Made by a program: the position numbers and the translations under genes. This document shows, in pieces, positions 11,042 to 21,574 of a stretch of 64,000 nucleotides of DNA (positions are counted from its first letter, which is position 1; each line of letters begins with the position of its first letter). The notes beneath the pieces were generated by a model. That model did not search any database. It saw only the letters and a program-made list of their open reading frames with translations, and was not told the DNA's origin. Origin of the DNA: Entoloma clypeatum. Taxonomy: Eukaryota; Basidiomycota; Agaricomycetes; Agaricales; Entolomataceae. The DNA lies in the NCBI GenBank assembly GCA_963565915.1, contig OY751490.1, forward strand, positions 1,798,001 to 1,862,000, written 5' to 3'.

Positions 11042-11796
11042 AGTATATTCTCTATACTACACTCTCTCTTTTGTAAGTATTTGGCAATAATAAAGAGGTT
11101 CTGGTGATGACATATGAGGATGCCATCATCAACAAATGAGAGGAGATCTGTGTGATAATGGTCAGCATCAAGCATGAAGATTTTCATAATGGGAGAAAGG
11201 TATATAGTAGATAAGATGGGAGAAAGTGCAGAGCTTGACTGACTCCACATAGTAAATAGGGCCAAGATATTGGGGACTCATTTTGAATTTTGTTTTTCTG
11301 TTTTGTAGGTATGAGAGAAAGAAAGAGACACTTTTGGTGGAAAGCCAAGTATATGTAAGATATGTAAGAGGATATTGTGATTGAGAGAGGGAAAGAATTG
11401 AGCTATATGAAATGCAATAATTCCTGTTTCTTTATTGTTGTTCCGGACTTGATTGACAATAATGGTTCCAGTATTGTGCACTGACCTGTAGTGCACACTG
11501 CCGAACTGGTTAGGATGGAGAAGGTCAAATTGTCTGCAGTCAAATTGCAGGCAATCAGCTATGACCTTTTCAATAAGTTTTGCTGTTGTGTTGAGGAGCA
11601 CAATTGGGTGGTAAGATGAGTAGTTGTTCTTGCCGGGTTTGGAAATGATTACCATGATGGACTCCTTGAAGGTGTCGGGCCATATTCCGAATTCATAGGG
11701 CTTAACATGAGTACAGGTAAAACCATGGTTTTCCCATGACAGGTGGCACAGGTATGGGTACGGTGTTAGATTTGACAATCCAAGACAAACCTGCAC
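10999..11796 (-). pseudogene. LINE (non-LTR) reverse transcriptase fragment
   Basis: On the minus strand, residues read from 11796 give WPDTFKESIMVIISKPGK followed by a HPIVLLNTTAKLIEKVI segment. This is the fingers/palm region of non-LTR reverse transcriptases (KPGK..Y..RPISLL..). A degraded DIAQFFPSLNH-like block follows. After a stop and frame change near 11275 the adjoining frame gives SALSPILSTIYLS and FVDDG, the catalytic YVDD-type motif. Endonuclease, RNase H and both element ends are missing. This is a Tad/I-type LINE relic by motif, subclade uncertain, and clearly inactive. Confidence 0.75.
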
Positions 11797-11832
11797 CCAT
11801 TATTGCAGGTATATGGGTTTCTAACAGGTATA

Positions 11833-12372
11833 CAGTGACTCACAAAATTGTTCCAAAGTTTTGCACTTTTTGATTGTTTCCACAATAGTCCAACAACCAC
11901 AACAGATAAAAACAATGTGTTGGTGCATCAAAGATAGAATCTGATCATGGCTATGCAATGAACAAACAATTACCTAATTCTGATAAGAATTGACGGAGAT
12001 ATATATGATTTAATTTGATTACTTATTGGGACAATTTTGTGAGGGGTTATTCAAAATATAGTAATCAGTAATTCTAATACTTGGTATGGCCTCCCTTGGC
12101 CTTAATAACTGCTTCCACCCTTCTAGGCATACTTTCAATCAAGTTCTGACACACCTCTGGGGGTATATTATTCCACACTTCCTCTGCCCTTCTCCAAATA
12201 TCCCAGACTCCTTTTGGTGGTTTTGGATATTCTTTAAGCCTGTCCTTGATCTGAACCCAGAGGTGTTCAATGGGATTGAGGTCTGGAGACTGTGCAGGCC
12301 AATCCAGAAGAGTGATATCATTGTCTTCCATCCACTTTTTGGCCTTCCTGGAGGTGTGCTTGGGGTCATTGC
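11833..12372 (-). pseudogene. Tc1/mariner-like element, left TIR and transposase C-terminal third
   Basis: CAGTGACTCACAAAATTG at 11833 sits after a TA and matches the terminus of the second copy at 19745, so it is the element end. On the minus strand, codons from 12372 to the stop at 12074 encode NDPKHTSRKAKKW, then WPAQSPDLNPIEHLW, the catalytic D..E region of Tc1-type DDE transposases, and a C-terminal helix. The residue before NDPKH is Gly where the family has the catalytic Asp. The frame continues without loss at 18949-19042; Gypsy-1 lies between with a 5-bp duplication. Confidence 0.85.
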
Positions 12373-12741
12373 TGTTATGCGTAACAAACCGTTCCAAGGT
12401 TCGGGCAGAATATGCAGGAAGATGGAAAGGCGAAGAGCAATGTGATTGCTAAATCTAAGGAATGTAGCTATGGTACATGAGGTTTATATAGTACTGACTA
12501 TGAGCGGTAGCGAATGAGTCAGTAACTGCGGAAGGCAGTGCGCATGAGTAAGGTGACTGCGGAAGGCTATGCACTAATGAATAAGCTGACTGCGGAATGA
12601 GTCAGACAGCTGCGGAAAGCGAGTCAGCGCGGGAGCGAAGTATACTAAAGGGAATAAAGTATAATACGATATGTGTAAGCGGGGCCGATGAGTAAAAGTG
12701 AAAGAGTAAGCATATACGTCCGTAGTCGTTAGTCCGTAACA
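12373..12741 (-). repeat. Gypsy-1 3' LTR
   Basis: TG..CA-type LTR of 369 bp. Four CTGCGGAA words at 12526, 12557, 12590 and 12610 form a tandem array in U3. A TATATA box is followed about 34 nt later (sense strand) by AGATTTAGCAA, the inferred transcript start. Confidence 0.9.
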
Positions 12742-12775
12742 TGTTCCCCTCCTCAAGGTCTGTGTCCTCACAGAC
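12742..12775 (-). promoter_or_regulatory. Polypurine tract and hairpin before the Gypsy-1 3' LTR
   Basis: On the sense (minus) strand a 7-bp hairpin, GTCTGTG-AGGA-CACAGAC (12758-12775), directly precedes the purine tract gaggaggggaaca that primes plus-strand synthesis. Gypsy-2 has the same hairpin at 38444-38461 with the first pair changed from G-C to C-G. Confidence 0.65.
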
Positions 12776-12778
12776 TAC

Positions 12779-13147
12779 CTACTCCCATCCATCGTTGCCA
12801 TTTGGATCGGCCCAGGCAGGGTCAACTCGGTTACCCCAATCCTTTATCAGTTCATCGTTTACCGCCGTGGCAAACTCTAAACCTCGAACGGCGAGGCGAA
12901 GGCGTCGATTCTCGACAGCAAGGGTGTTGGTATAGTTTTTGAGGATGAGTTTTTCCTCAGCGGTGGGGGCGGTTGGTAAATCGGAGAGGGTATGGAGGCG
13001 GATATGCATCTGCCGGTGGAGGATGTCGGCCACGGAGGTTTCGAGCGCATGGATCTGGTCGCGCATGGAGAGCGCTTCGCCGATGAGGGTGGTGATGGTA
13101 GGGTTGATATCGGAAGCATCGGTGGAGGCGGCGGTGATGTTGGACAT
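12779..13147 (-). CDS. Gypsy-1 accessory ORF after pol (122 aa)
   Basis: ATG at 13147, stop at 12779; 122 residues. No known domain is recognised. The protein is predicted helical with heptad-like hydrophobics: ALSMRDQIHALETS in the first third and a second helix around NTLAVENRRLRLAVRGLE. It ends in a Trp/Asp-rich tail. It starts 125 nt after the pol stop and ends right before the hairpin and polypurine tract. A clear homologue of 123 residues sits at the same place in Gypsy-2 (38072-38443) with in-frame conservation through many substitutions, so it is a real gene of this family. Position recalls env or other third ORFs, but there is no signal peptide or membrane segment. Its function is unknown. 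Confidence 0.75.
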   Translation of the reverse strand: MSNITAASTDASDINPTITTLIGEALSMRDQIHALETSVADILHRQMHIRLHTLSDLPTAPTAEEKLILKNYTNTLAVENRRLRLAVRGLEFATAVNDELIKDWGNRVDPAWADPNGNDGWE

Positions 13148-13271
13148 GGTGTGGAGGATGTTGGAGAGATAGAGGAAGAATGGAGTAGCTATATTTGAAG
13201 ACGGAGCGGGGAACTCGGTGGGTTTTTGACTGATGAGGTCGATGTTATTGGCTGATTTCAACGGGTGTCTT

Positions 13272-16200
13272 TTATCGTGGACGCGACGGGTTCTGCCGAT
13301 GGAAATCACGGATCAAATCTTGAGCGTTCTGAACATTAGCTCGCGGTTCCCATGTGTTCTCTTCTGGGCCATATCCTTCCCACTGGACGAGGTACTGGAT
13401 CTTTCCGCGGAACTTTCGAGAGTCTAGGATCGTAGACACATGGTACTCTTCTCGTCCTTCGACGATGATCGGATCAGGGGCTGGTTTCCTTTTCTGGATG
13501 GCGTACTTCGGAGTTTCATATGGTGACAACAGGGTTTCGTTGAACACAGGGTGAATCATTTTCCAAGTCTTCGGAAGGTCAAGAAGGTACGCGCTAGCTC
13601 CTTTCTTTTCTAGGACTTTGAATGGTCCATGTTGGAGTGCATCAAGTTTCTTTGAGGGTCGATCGGTCCTGATGTTAGTTCCTTCCAGCCACACCTTGTC
13701 TCCGATGCGGTAGTCCCGAGACGGACTTCGCCGTGTGTCAACTGTCTTCTTCATCTGATCCTGTGCTTGTTTCAGCGCAGCATTGGCTTCCTCTCGTGCC
13801 TGTTTGAGTTTTTTCAAGAAGTCATTGGCAGCCGGATTGGTATCCTCTAACACGAGTTCTCCCTTCCACGGATGTAAACCGTAGTTGAGGTAGAAGGGGG
13901 TGTGCTTCGTTGCCTGGTGCTCTTTGTCATTGTACTGGAACTCTGCGATTGCGATCCATTCCGCCCAATCATCCTGTAGATGGTTGACAAAGTTTCGTAA
14001 GAATGCTTCTGTTTCCTGATGCGATCGCTCGGCCTGTCCATCAGTCTGTGGGTGGTACGCGGTGGACAGGTTCCTCTTGATCCCCAACATGCGGCAAAGT
14101 ATCTCCATGAACTTCGCAGCGAACTGTGGTCCCCTATCGCTGATGATCTTCTTGGGGATCCCATGAAGCTTCCATATCTGGTCCCGATAGATCTTGGCTA
14201 ATCCTTCAGCCGATAATTCCACGGTTGTCGGGATGAGATGAAGCATCTTTGAATGTCTGTCCGTGATGACCAGAATTGCGTTCTTCCCATCAGATTCTGG
14301 TATCGGTCCCACGACGTCAATCCCTATGTCTTCCCATGGTTGACTTGGCGCGGCGTTAGGGTGTAGAGGGGCGTGTCTTCTTTGGCGGCTGATCTTGTTA
14401 CGTTGACAGGTGTCACAACCTTTCACATACTTCTTTACGTCATGTAGGATGGTGGGCCACCAGTAGGTGCGAGTGAGGAGTTCGTGTGTTCGATATTGTC
14501 CTGGATGTCCTGCCACTGGTGCGTCGTGCGCTTCAAACATCAGTTCTTGGCGCAATTGTGGATCTGGTGGAACATAGACTTGTTCTCCTGCGTAGGTGAT
14601 GCCATTTTCCTGCTGGTACCAGTGAGGATTCTTCTTCAGACCCTGGGCTACTTCTGTCTCCATGCGATTCGAGGCCTTGATGCGTGCGATCCATGGGTTT
14701 TCGATGGTTGTGATGTTTCCGATTTTGATGGAATCAGATGTTTCACCCCCTTCAAAGAATTGTTCCTCCGTGAACATCTCCATTTGTATCACATCTTCTG
14801 ATTCCAATCGTTTCAAAAATAGCCCCTCCTTGAGCATTTGGTCGCTGTCCTGCGGCTCGAGTTCCGTCTCATACCAGGGTAAACGTGACAGGATGTCCGC
14901 TTTCGCGTTTGTCTTCCCAGGTACATGTCGCAATTCGAAGTCATAGTCTTGTAACTTCATCTTCCAGCGCCTCTGTCGTTGGTTTAGGTCCTGAGGATGC
15001 CGGAAATACTCCAGGTTTTTGTGATCGATTAAGATCTCGAAACGTTCCTTGGCTTCAAGTAGATAATGTCGCCAGTCCTTCAGTGCTTCCATGACTGCCA
15101 AGAGTTCCTTGTCATATATCTCGTAATTCTGTTCGGCCGTGGACATGGTCCGCGACAAGAACGCGATAGGATGCCACTTGTCGTCTTGTTTCTGTGAAAG
15201 CACTGCTCCAATCGCATAACCCGATGCATCGGTTTCGACCCTGAACTGTCCATCCGGTTTGGGTAATGCCAAGACTGGTGCCGTCGTGATTGCCCGTATG
15301 AGACCTTCAAATGCTTCTTGCGCCGCTGGTCCCCACGTGAATGCTGTATTTCCCGTAAGTGTTGTGAGTGGCTTTGCGATGTTTGAGTATCCTTCGATAA
15401 AGCGTCGGTAAAAATTGGCAAATCCCAGGAACTTCTGGACTTCCTTTTTTGATGTGGGTACTCACCAGTTCCGGATTGTGTCCACCTTTTCAGTTTCCAT
15501 CTCAACACGTCCTTCTCCAACGACATATCCCAGTATGGGGCATTTCGTTACTTCCCAAAGACACTTCTTCTCCTTTAGGAACAGGTCATTGTCTGACAGA
15601 ATCTGCAAGATCTCTTCGGTGTTCCGGGCGAGTTCTTCCTTGGTTTTACCAATAACCACTATGTCATCCATGTAAATCACACAGATGCGCCGACGGATCT
15701 GATCCCTGAATAGGCTGGCCATCATTCGAGAGAACGTTCCCGGGGAATTGCAGAGACCGAAAAACATGACCAATGGTTCAAATAATCCTCGGCTGGTCAG
15801 GAAGGCGGCTTTCCATTCGTCACCCTTCTTGATCTGCACGTTATTGTATCCCCACATGATGTCCATCTTGTTGAAGTAGACTGCGTCCTTCAATACATCC
15901 AAGAGGTCGTTGATGCGTGGGAGTGGGAATTTGTCCTTAACCGTGAATTTATTGACCGTGCGATAGTCCTGTACCAGTCGTTTGGAACCGTCTTTCTTGT
16001 TAATGAAGAAGCAGGGTGATGCATAAGGGGATTTGGACGGTCGGATCTTTCCGGTTGCCAGGCCTTCATCAATGAATTCGTCCAGTTCTTCTTGCTCCTT
16101 TTGGGTCATAGGGTACGTGTTTCCCCCTAGCTCCTTTGGTGCGTCCGGTGTAAGTTCGATGCCGTGGTCCCATTCTCTTTCCTTTGGGATCTTGTCGAAG

Positions 16201-16910
16201 TTTTCTTTTTCAAAGAGATGGGCAAAACGTTCAACGTATGAGGGTCGTTTGGTTGTGGGAGGTGGTGTGGGAGTAACTGCTTCCAATATGGGGTCTCCGG
16301 GCTTCCATTTCTGATCCGATTTCTTGGGCGCGTCCTTGTCTCGTACTTCCACCATGCGAACCCGATGTTTGCGACCATTAAGGTTAACCCTGAAATCCGA
16401 GTGTTTGGTTTGACATGTTGATGGGCATCGGTTGAATGTTACAGCGCCGGTCGTCCAATTGATTGTGGGGTTGTGGTGCACCAACCAGTCATGTCCCAAA
16501 AGCATGTCCGTTCTCCCAATGTCCAATACCATTGCTTCCATGGTTTCCTGGTGTGTTCCTAAGTCCAGCTTGACTTCGGCAAGTTTTTCTGCTTTCTGTT
16601 GTCGGTTCGGCGATCCATCCGCATTTAGGATTGATATGGGCTTTATTCCACGTGTGGGAAGGTTCTGTTCGCGTACTATTCTGGGATGGATACATGTGCG
16701 TTCACATCCGCTATCAACCTCGGGTCGAATGGCCTTTGGTCCTCGTCGTGTTTTGATCTGAGCTTGCAGCTTGATCTCTCGTCGTTTCGGAGGTTTATCT
16801 CCCTTGACAATCTTAGTTGACGCAACGGCTCGCTTTGCAGGGATAACATAAGTTATATTGTCTGTAACTGCACCAGGCAAGCGAGTTCGTTTAATGGATA
16901 AGGGTCGCAA
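13272..16910 (-). pseudogene. pol: Gypsy-1 pol: protease-RT-RNase H-integrase-chromodomain, one stop
   Basis: A single minus-strand frame of about 1212 codons. Aspartic protease: DSGCERT with DMLLGHDWL. RT: QDYRTVNKF, then YMDD near codon 413 counted from 16910. A TGA at 15462-15464 interrupts the RT/thumb junction; Gypsy-2 has Gln there. RNase H: ETDASGYAIGAVLSQ and DHKNLEYF. Integrase: zinc finger HDAPVAGHPGQYRTH..CDTCQ, then a core with IDVVGP, DRGPQF and the Glu in TDGQAERSHQ. A chromodomain (YHVSTILDSRK..YLVQWEGYGPEENTWEP) closes the protein and probably targets heterochromatin, as in chromoviruses. The frame is open -1 relative to the end of gag. It would need readthrough of the TGA to work. 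Confidence 0.92.
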
Positions 16911-16921
16911 CTTAGCGTCGT

Positions 16922-18514
16922 TTAATCGGACCCTTCGGGAAAATCCTTCTCATCGGTCTCTATGGTGATGGTTTCATCGTCATCATCGGTATCTCCATCA
17001 GACACCTTCCTAATCTTTCCAGAGTTCTTCTTCGGCTTGCGGCAGTTGCGCGCGATATGTCCTTCTTGGTCGCAGTTGAAACACTTACGACCATCTTTCT
17101 TCTTTGGGGCTTTGCAGTCTTTGGCAAGGTGACCAAAGCGCTGACAGTTGTAACAACGGGCTACTCCTGCTTTGTCGATCTCCATGGCTTTGCCTTGACC
17201 ACCATAAGTGGTACCCAATCCGGTGCGTGTGTCGCCACCCCCTCGGATGACTAATGCATGTCCCTCCATCTGTCGTCCCTTGTTTCGGATCTCCTTTGCG
17301 TAATCAGTGTACGTCTTGCCATCGCTAGCCACTTGTTCAGAAATTTTGCGGTTGACGTTCTTTTCCAGGATGTATTTCCCAGTTTCTTCGCCAAGGTTTG
17401 ACAGCTTCAAGATCTCTTCGAATTCGTCCAAGAATTCGTCGATGGTGCGTTTCTCCTGTTTCAGGACGCGCTTTGGCAGCGACCGACTTGTTGGCAATAG
17501 AGAATCGCGTAGCGATGTCGTCTGAGAATCCTAACCAGGTGATGTTCTCGCCATCGGTGGCAAGGTCGTCTAACTTGTTGCTGGCCCAGTGTTTACCGGA
17601 CCCTTCCATCATGCGGGATAACACCGCAAGAATCTTCTGATCGTCGGACAGGCCCTTCTGGAACCTGATGTATAATTTGGTGGCTTTCCACCACTCGTCG
17701 AAGGTGTGTCTGTCTTTGAACATCCCAGGATCTTTGATGATCTTGGATGTATCCATTGTTTGTACTGTCGGTGCTTCTGCCATGTCTAGAACCTGCGGAG
17801 TAGGAGAGGTGTCGGATTGTTGGGATGAAGATGGGGTTCGGGATACAGGTAGGGGTTGAAAATCAGTCCCTGTTCTAGGCGTCTGTTCGGTATCTGACTG
17901 CGCGGAGTCAAAAGTAAATTCGTCAGGGGACTCGTCGGCGGAATCGGTGGCAAAACGTTCGGGGTATTTCCTCTGTAGATCTCTAAGGAATCTCTGTTCC
18001 TGCGCGTCTGTTGGTCGCGAGAAGGGGTCAAGTCTCTCGTTTCGTGCCCAACGGTTGTACTCGGTTTGTTGTTCTTCGATGGTGAAGTGGGCGTAGATCT
18101 GCTGCTTCGAGTAGGACGTGATGATGTGGCTCTGGGACGTCTCGATGTGAGCGTCCTAATCAATCTTCTGATAACGGTTGTCTGGACACCGATAAACTCT
18201 CTGATCTCTGTGATCCGACCTGTCTGAGGTCCTTCTTGAACGCGAAAGCTTTCGAGTTCGTTCTGTCGGGCGTTGTAGCGCGCGATCTGGTGTTGCTGAG
18301 CAAGATGGATGCTCTCTGCTATCTCGCCGTGGGGGCGATGTTCGTCGTTGTCTAGTTCTTCGTCAAGCACCTGCTGTAGGATGCGACGGATCTCCGATTC
18401 GATGTACTGCTGGATAAGCGTAAAATCGATACTGTCTCAAGGACTTAGCTCCTCCTGTCGGGCTTCTGGCGTACTGAATGGGTTACTGGTGAAGTCTTCA
18501 AAGAAGCGCGACGT
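16922..18514 (-). pseudogene. gag: Gypsy-1 gag, frameshifted
   Basis: Homologous to the Gypsy-2 gag N terminus but its start codon reads ACG (18514), and an early CGA codon has become TGA. Frame changes near 17785 and 17450 split it into three pieces. The middle piece (about 17337-17783) has the retrotransposon capsid signature: FDEWWKATKLYIRFQKG, then WLGFSDDIATRFS. The last piece carries two CCHC knuckles (CYNCQRFGHLAKDC, CFNCDQEGHIARNC) and an acidic tail. Stop at 16922 lies just upstream of pol. Confidence 0.85.
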
Positions 18515-18561
18515 CTTGACTCGTCTGGTAGTTGCTCTCTTCGCTCTGGGCGAACCTAACG

Positions 18562-18572
18562 AGATTTAGCAA
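18562..18572 (-). promoter_or_regulatory. Self-priming primer-binding site of Gypsy-1
   Basis: Two nt inside the 5' LTR, the sense strand reads TTGCTAAATCT. It is exactly complementary (11 nt) to AGATTTAGCAA in the LTR (complement of 18648-18658), which lies about 34 nt after the TATA box and would be the mRNA 5' end. This is the layout of Tf1/sushi self-priming elements. Confidence 0.75.
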
Positions 18573-18574
18573 CT

Positions 18575-18943
18575 TGTTATGCATAACAAACCGTTCCAAG
18601 GTTCGGGCAGAATATGCAGGAAGATGGAAAGGCAAAGAGCAATGTGATTGCTAAATCTAAGGAATGTAGCTATGGTACATGAGGTTTATATAGTACTGAC
18701 TATGAGCGGTAGCGAATGAGTCAGTAACTGCGGAAGGCAGTGCGCATGAGTAAGGCGACTGCGGAAGGCTATGCACTAATGAATAAGCTGACTGCGGAAT
18801 GAGTCAGACAGCTGCGGAAAGCGAGTCAGCGCGGGAGCGAAGTATACTAAAGGGAATAAAGTATAATACGATATGTGTAAGCGGGGCCGATGAGTAAAAG
18901 TGAAAGAGTAAGCATATACGTCCGTAGTCGTTAGTCCGTAACA
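18575..18943 (-). repeat. Gypsy-1 5' LTR
   Basis: 369 bp, identical to 12373-12741 except for three C/T or G/A differences at CpG positions. It carries the promoter and the R-region start used for self-priming. Confidence 0.9.
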
Positions 18944-18948
18944 ATTGC

Positions 18949-19042
18949 CCTGCTGAAAGATGACCTCCTCCTCAAATATTGCACTCTCTTCCATACTGGG
19001 CAGCAGATTATCCTCCAAAATGGACACATACTGGTCAGCATT
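18949..19042 (-). pseudogene. Tc1-like transposase, middle fragment (continuation of 12074-12372)
   Basis: The minus strand encodes QYVSILEDNLLPSMEES and EVIFQQGN, which joins in frame to the NDPKHTS segment once Gypsy-1 and one attgc copy are removed. It is cut upstream by an R1/hAT-type terminus at 19043. Its missing N-terminal part may be the minus-strand fragment at 21035-21424. Confidence 0.8.
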
Positions 19043-19742
19043 TAGTGTTTAAAGGTCTGATTCGGTCCAGTTTTTGACCCTCAAAATATTGAGACCAAGA
19101 CCAAGACCGATTTTTCGGTTCACATGATTCCGAAAAAACCGAACCGGACCGATGCAAGACCGGTGCATCAGTCCCTCTCATCTCAAGAAAGTGAGACCAA
19201 ATTGGTTTAGACCAGTTTAAACCAATATATTACATGTTAAACAACATTAAGAACACACGTGCACAGCCCAATGCTGTGCACACACGTTAGAGGAGGCCGT
19301 TGTGTGTCAGTCGATGCCATTGTGCATGAGGGGCGGCCATTGGGGGGGGAAAGTGGGTGAGTGGAGTGAAGGTGGGGGATAAAAAAGAGTGTGGGAAGGT
19401 TTTGACTTACGTATGGGTCAACTCTCAGCAATTGCTGAGAGTGCTTGGCATCAATGCCAAGCGACGCGCATTGTTGAAACTTGTGTCGTTGAGTCCCAAT
19501 CTGTGGCACTGTAAGTGCTAAAATTAGTTTGTGACTTATGTAGAGATATACTTAGAAACTAATAGTAGCTATACAAACAGTTAAATACAGGAGCTATGTA
19601 TGGTAGAGAGTCTGTACTGAAAAATGATACATCAAAACCACTGTAAATTGTGATAAACAGTGCATCATGAGTTCCCCCAAACACAAAAACAAGTATTTTC
19701 TTACTTCCTCCTTTTCACAACCACTTTATACTACATGTAATA
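19043..19742 (+). repeat. Dispersed repeat R1 with hAT-like left terminus
   Basis: It begins TAGTGTTTAAAGGTCTG inside the Tc1 transposase frame. The first 250 bp are the inverted homologue of 23640-23889. Then come one or two minisatellite units, the gataaaaaag/gtgtgggaagg block and sequence collinear with 30-420. A second Tc1-like element begins at 19743. The right terminus was not found and may lie in the assembly gap. Confidence 0.6.
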
Positions 19743-20834
19743 TACAGTGACTCAAAAAATTGATTCAATGTTTGACACTTTTTGAATATCTGTTGAATAA
19801 CTTTGTATCTGATATAGATAATACCAGGACGTTGGTATATGGAAGGAAGCATTTGATCAGGGCCATCCATCAAAAAAACAATTATGTAATTCCAATCAGT
19901 ATCCATGGAGATATGATCAATTTAAAACAGGAACTCATTGAATCAATTATTTGAGGGGGTATCAGAAATATCAGAATCTGATGCTCCACTAATTCTATAG
20001 CAATCAATGAGTGACAAATAGTTGCTATAGTGATGCTACCTTTGATTGGACCTGGACTGAAGGTATTTAAGCAGTCCAAATGCTCTCAGGATATTTCAAA
20101 TTCAACATGTGCCCCATCTCCTCTGCTCAGAAGGAAAATATCCTTTCTCTGGCCTCCAATGGTCATTCCACCTGCTATATTGCATCTAGCCTGGGTATCA
20201 GTCAGCCTACTGTATCCAGAGTGCTCCAGGACCTTGTTTCCAATTGCCAAACTTCTTCTGCTGGTTGTACTTCCAAGTATTCACTATTGCTTATCATGCA
20301 GTTATTCAACAAATTACAACTGGCAAGGCTGCCAATACTGTGGAGGCCACCAACCACATCAATACCATCATTTCCAGCCCTGTCTCCTCACAAACCATCA
20401 GAAATCTCCTCAAAAGGAATGAGTTCAAGGCAGAAACAAAGAAAAAAAAACCATACCTCAAATTGACACATCACAAGCAATGGTTGGCCTTTGCTCTCAA
20501 GTACAAAGAGTGGACTGTGGAGGACTGGAAGAGGGTTATTTGATCAGATGAGACAAAAATCAACAGATTTGGGTCAGATGGGAAGCAGTGGGTCTGGAAA
20601 AAGAAAGGAGAGGGGTTGATTGAAAGAGAGGTGGAGAAAACACTGAAGTTTTGAGGTGGAAACATCATAGTATGGGGCTGTATGGGATGGAATGGAGTTG
20701 GGCAACTTGCAGAGGTTGAGGGGAGGATGGGTGATGATCAGTATGTGGCCATTGTGGAGGGTCACTTGCTGCCCAGCATAGATGAAAGTGGAATTTTTGA
20801 AGAGACAGTAATTTTTTAGCAGGACAATGACCCC
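19743..20834 (+). pseudogene. Tc1/mariner-like element 2, truncated by the gap
   Basis: The terminus CAGTGACTCAAAAAATTG at 19745 follows TA and matches the other copy at 11833. From the ATG at 20107 the transposase begins with a helix-turn-helix (SSAQKENILSLASNGHS..GISQPTVSRVLQDL), as in Tc1/pogo-type DNA-binding domains. After a frame change near 20240 the DDE core follows: SDETKINRFGSDG, VWGCMGWNGVGQL and IFQQDNDP, holding the first two catalytic Asp. Two in-frame stops (TGA before SDET, TGA near 20654) and the frameshift make it inactive. The C-terminal Glu region is lost to the N run. Confidence 0.85.
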
Positions 20835-21034
20835 NNNNNNNNNNNNNNNNNNNNNNNNNNNNNNNNNNNNNNNNNNNNNNNNNNNNNNNNNNNNNNNNNN
20901 NNNNNNNNNNNNNNNNNNNNNNNNNNNNNNNNNNNNNNNNNNNNNNNNNNNNNNNNNNNNNNNNNNNNNNNNNNNNNNNNNNNNNNNNNNNNNNNNNNNN
21001 NNNNNNNNNNNNNNNNNNNNNNNNNNNNNNNNNN
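20835..21034. other. Assembly gap (200 N)
   Basis: Exactly 200 Ns, most likely a gap of conventional size. It lies between a plus-strand and a minus-strand Tc1-like transposase, both cut mid-gene, so the true missing length is probably larger. Confidence 0.95.
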
Positions 21035-21424
21035 GAGCATATGCTAATCTCTTATTCCTGTGCCTTAACTGAGAAAGGGCTTTTCCTTCTTCACCACAGC
21101 CTTGAATGAATGTTTTCTGAGTACCCTTCTAACTGTTTCTGAGGAGACTGGAGTAGGGATGAGATTGTTGATATGTTTAGTGGCCTGAACAGCATTGGAA
21201 GCCTTGCCAGTCCTGATTTGTGAAATATTTGATTGGGTGTTGATAGGTGTAAGCTTGGAAGGATAGCCAGCAAGAGGAGTTTAGGGGTTGGAAAGAAGAT
21301 TCTGAAGTACTCTGGAGATGGTAGACCTCTCAACATCCAGTTTGGAGGCAATGTGACAAGTGGAGTGGCCATTAGAGGCCAGAGAAAGAATGTTTTCCTT
21401 CTGAGAGGAGGAGATGGGATGCAT
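21035..21424 (-). pseudogene. Tc1-like transposase N-terminal fragment, inverted
   Basis: From an ATG at 21424 the minus strand encodes SSSQKENILSLASNGHST..KLDVERSTISRVLQNL, the same helix-turn-helix as the 20107 copy. A linker and KAVVKKEKPFLS follow, with several stops. It ends at the N run just where the catalytic core would begin. It may be the 5' part of the transposase whose middle and end are at 18949-19042 and 12074-12372. Confidence 0.75.
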
Positions 21425-21574
21425 GATGAATTGGAATATAGAAAAAGAATTGAGACTGCTTATATAGCTTGCAGTCAGGCACCATTTGATCTAAAGTTAC
21501 CATATCAACCATTAACCAAGGGTTCTGTGGCCCTGAGTTGTGATGTAGCATGAGTGTCATGCACCAGATATAAT

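Larger units (their letters stand above)
12373..18943 (-). mobile_element. Gypsy-1: complete Ty3/Gypsy chromodomain element
   Basis: A 6571-bp element on the minus strand with 369-bp LTRs (12373-12741, 18575-18943) that differ at only three positions, all CpG. It is flanked by the duplication attgc (12368-12372, 18944-18948), inside a Tc1 transposase frame. Order in the sense direction: LTR, self-priming site, gag, pol (protease, RT, RNase H, integrase, chromodomain), an extra ORF, hairpin, polypurine tract, LTR. Gag is broken by frameshifts and a lost ATG, and pol by one TGA, so it is recent but not autonomous. It is the same family as Gypsy-2. Confidence 0.93.

Noticed and set aside
20816..21072. 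ORFs spanning the N run
   Set aside because: Artefact of translating Ns.
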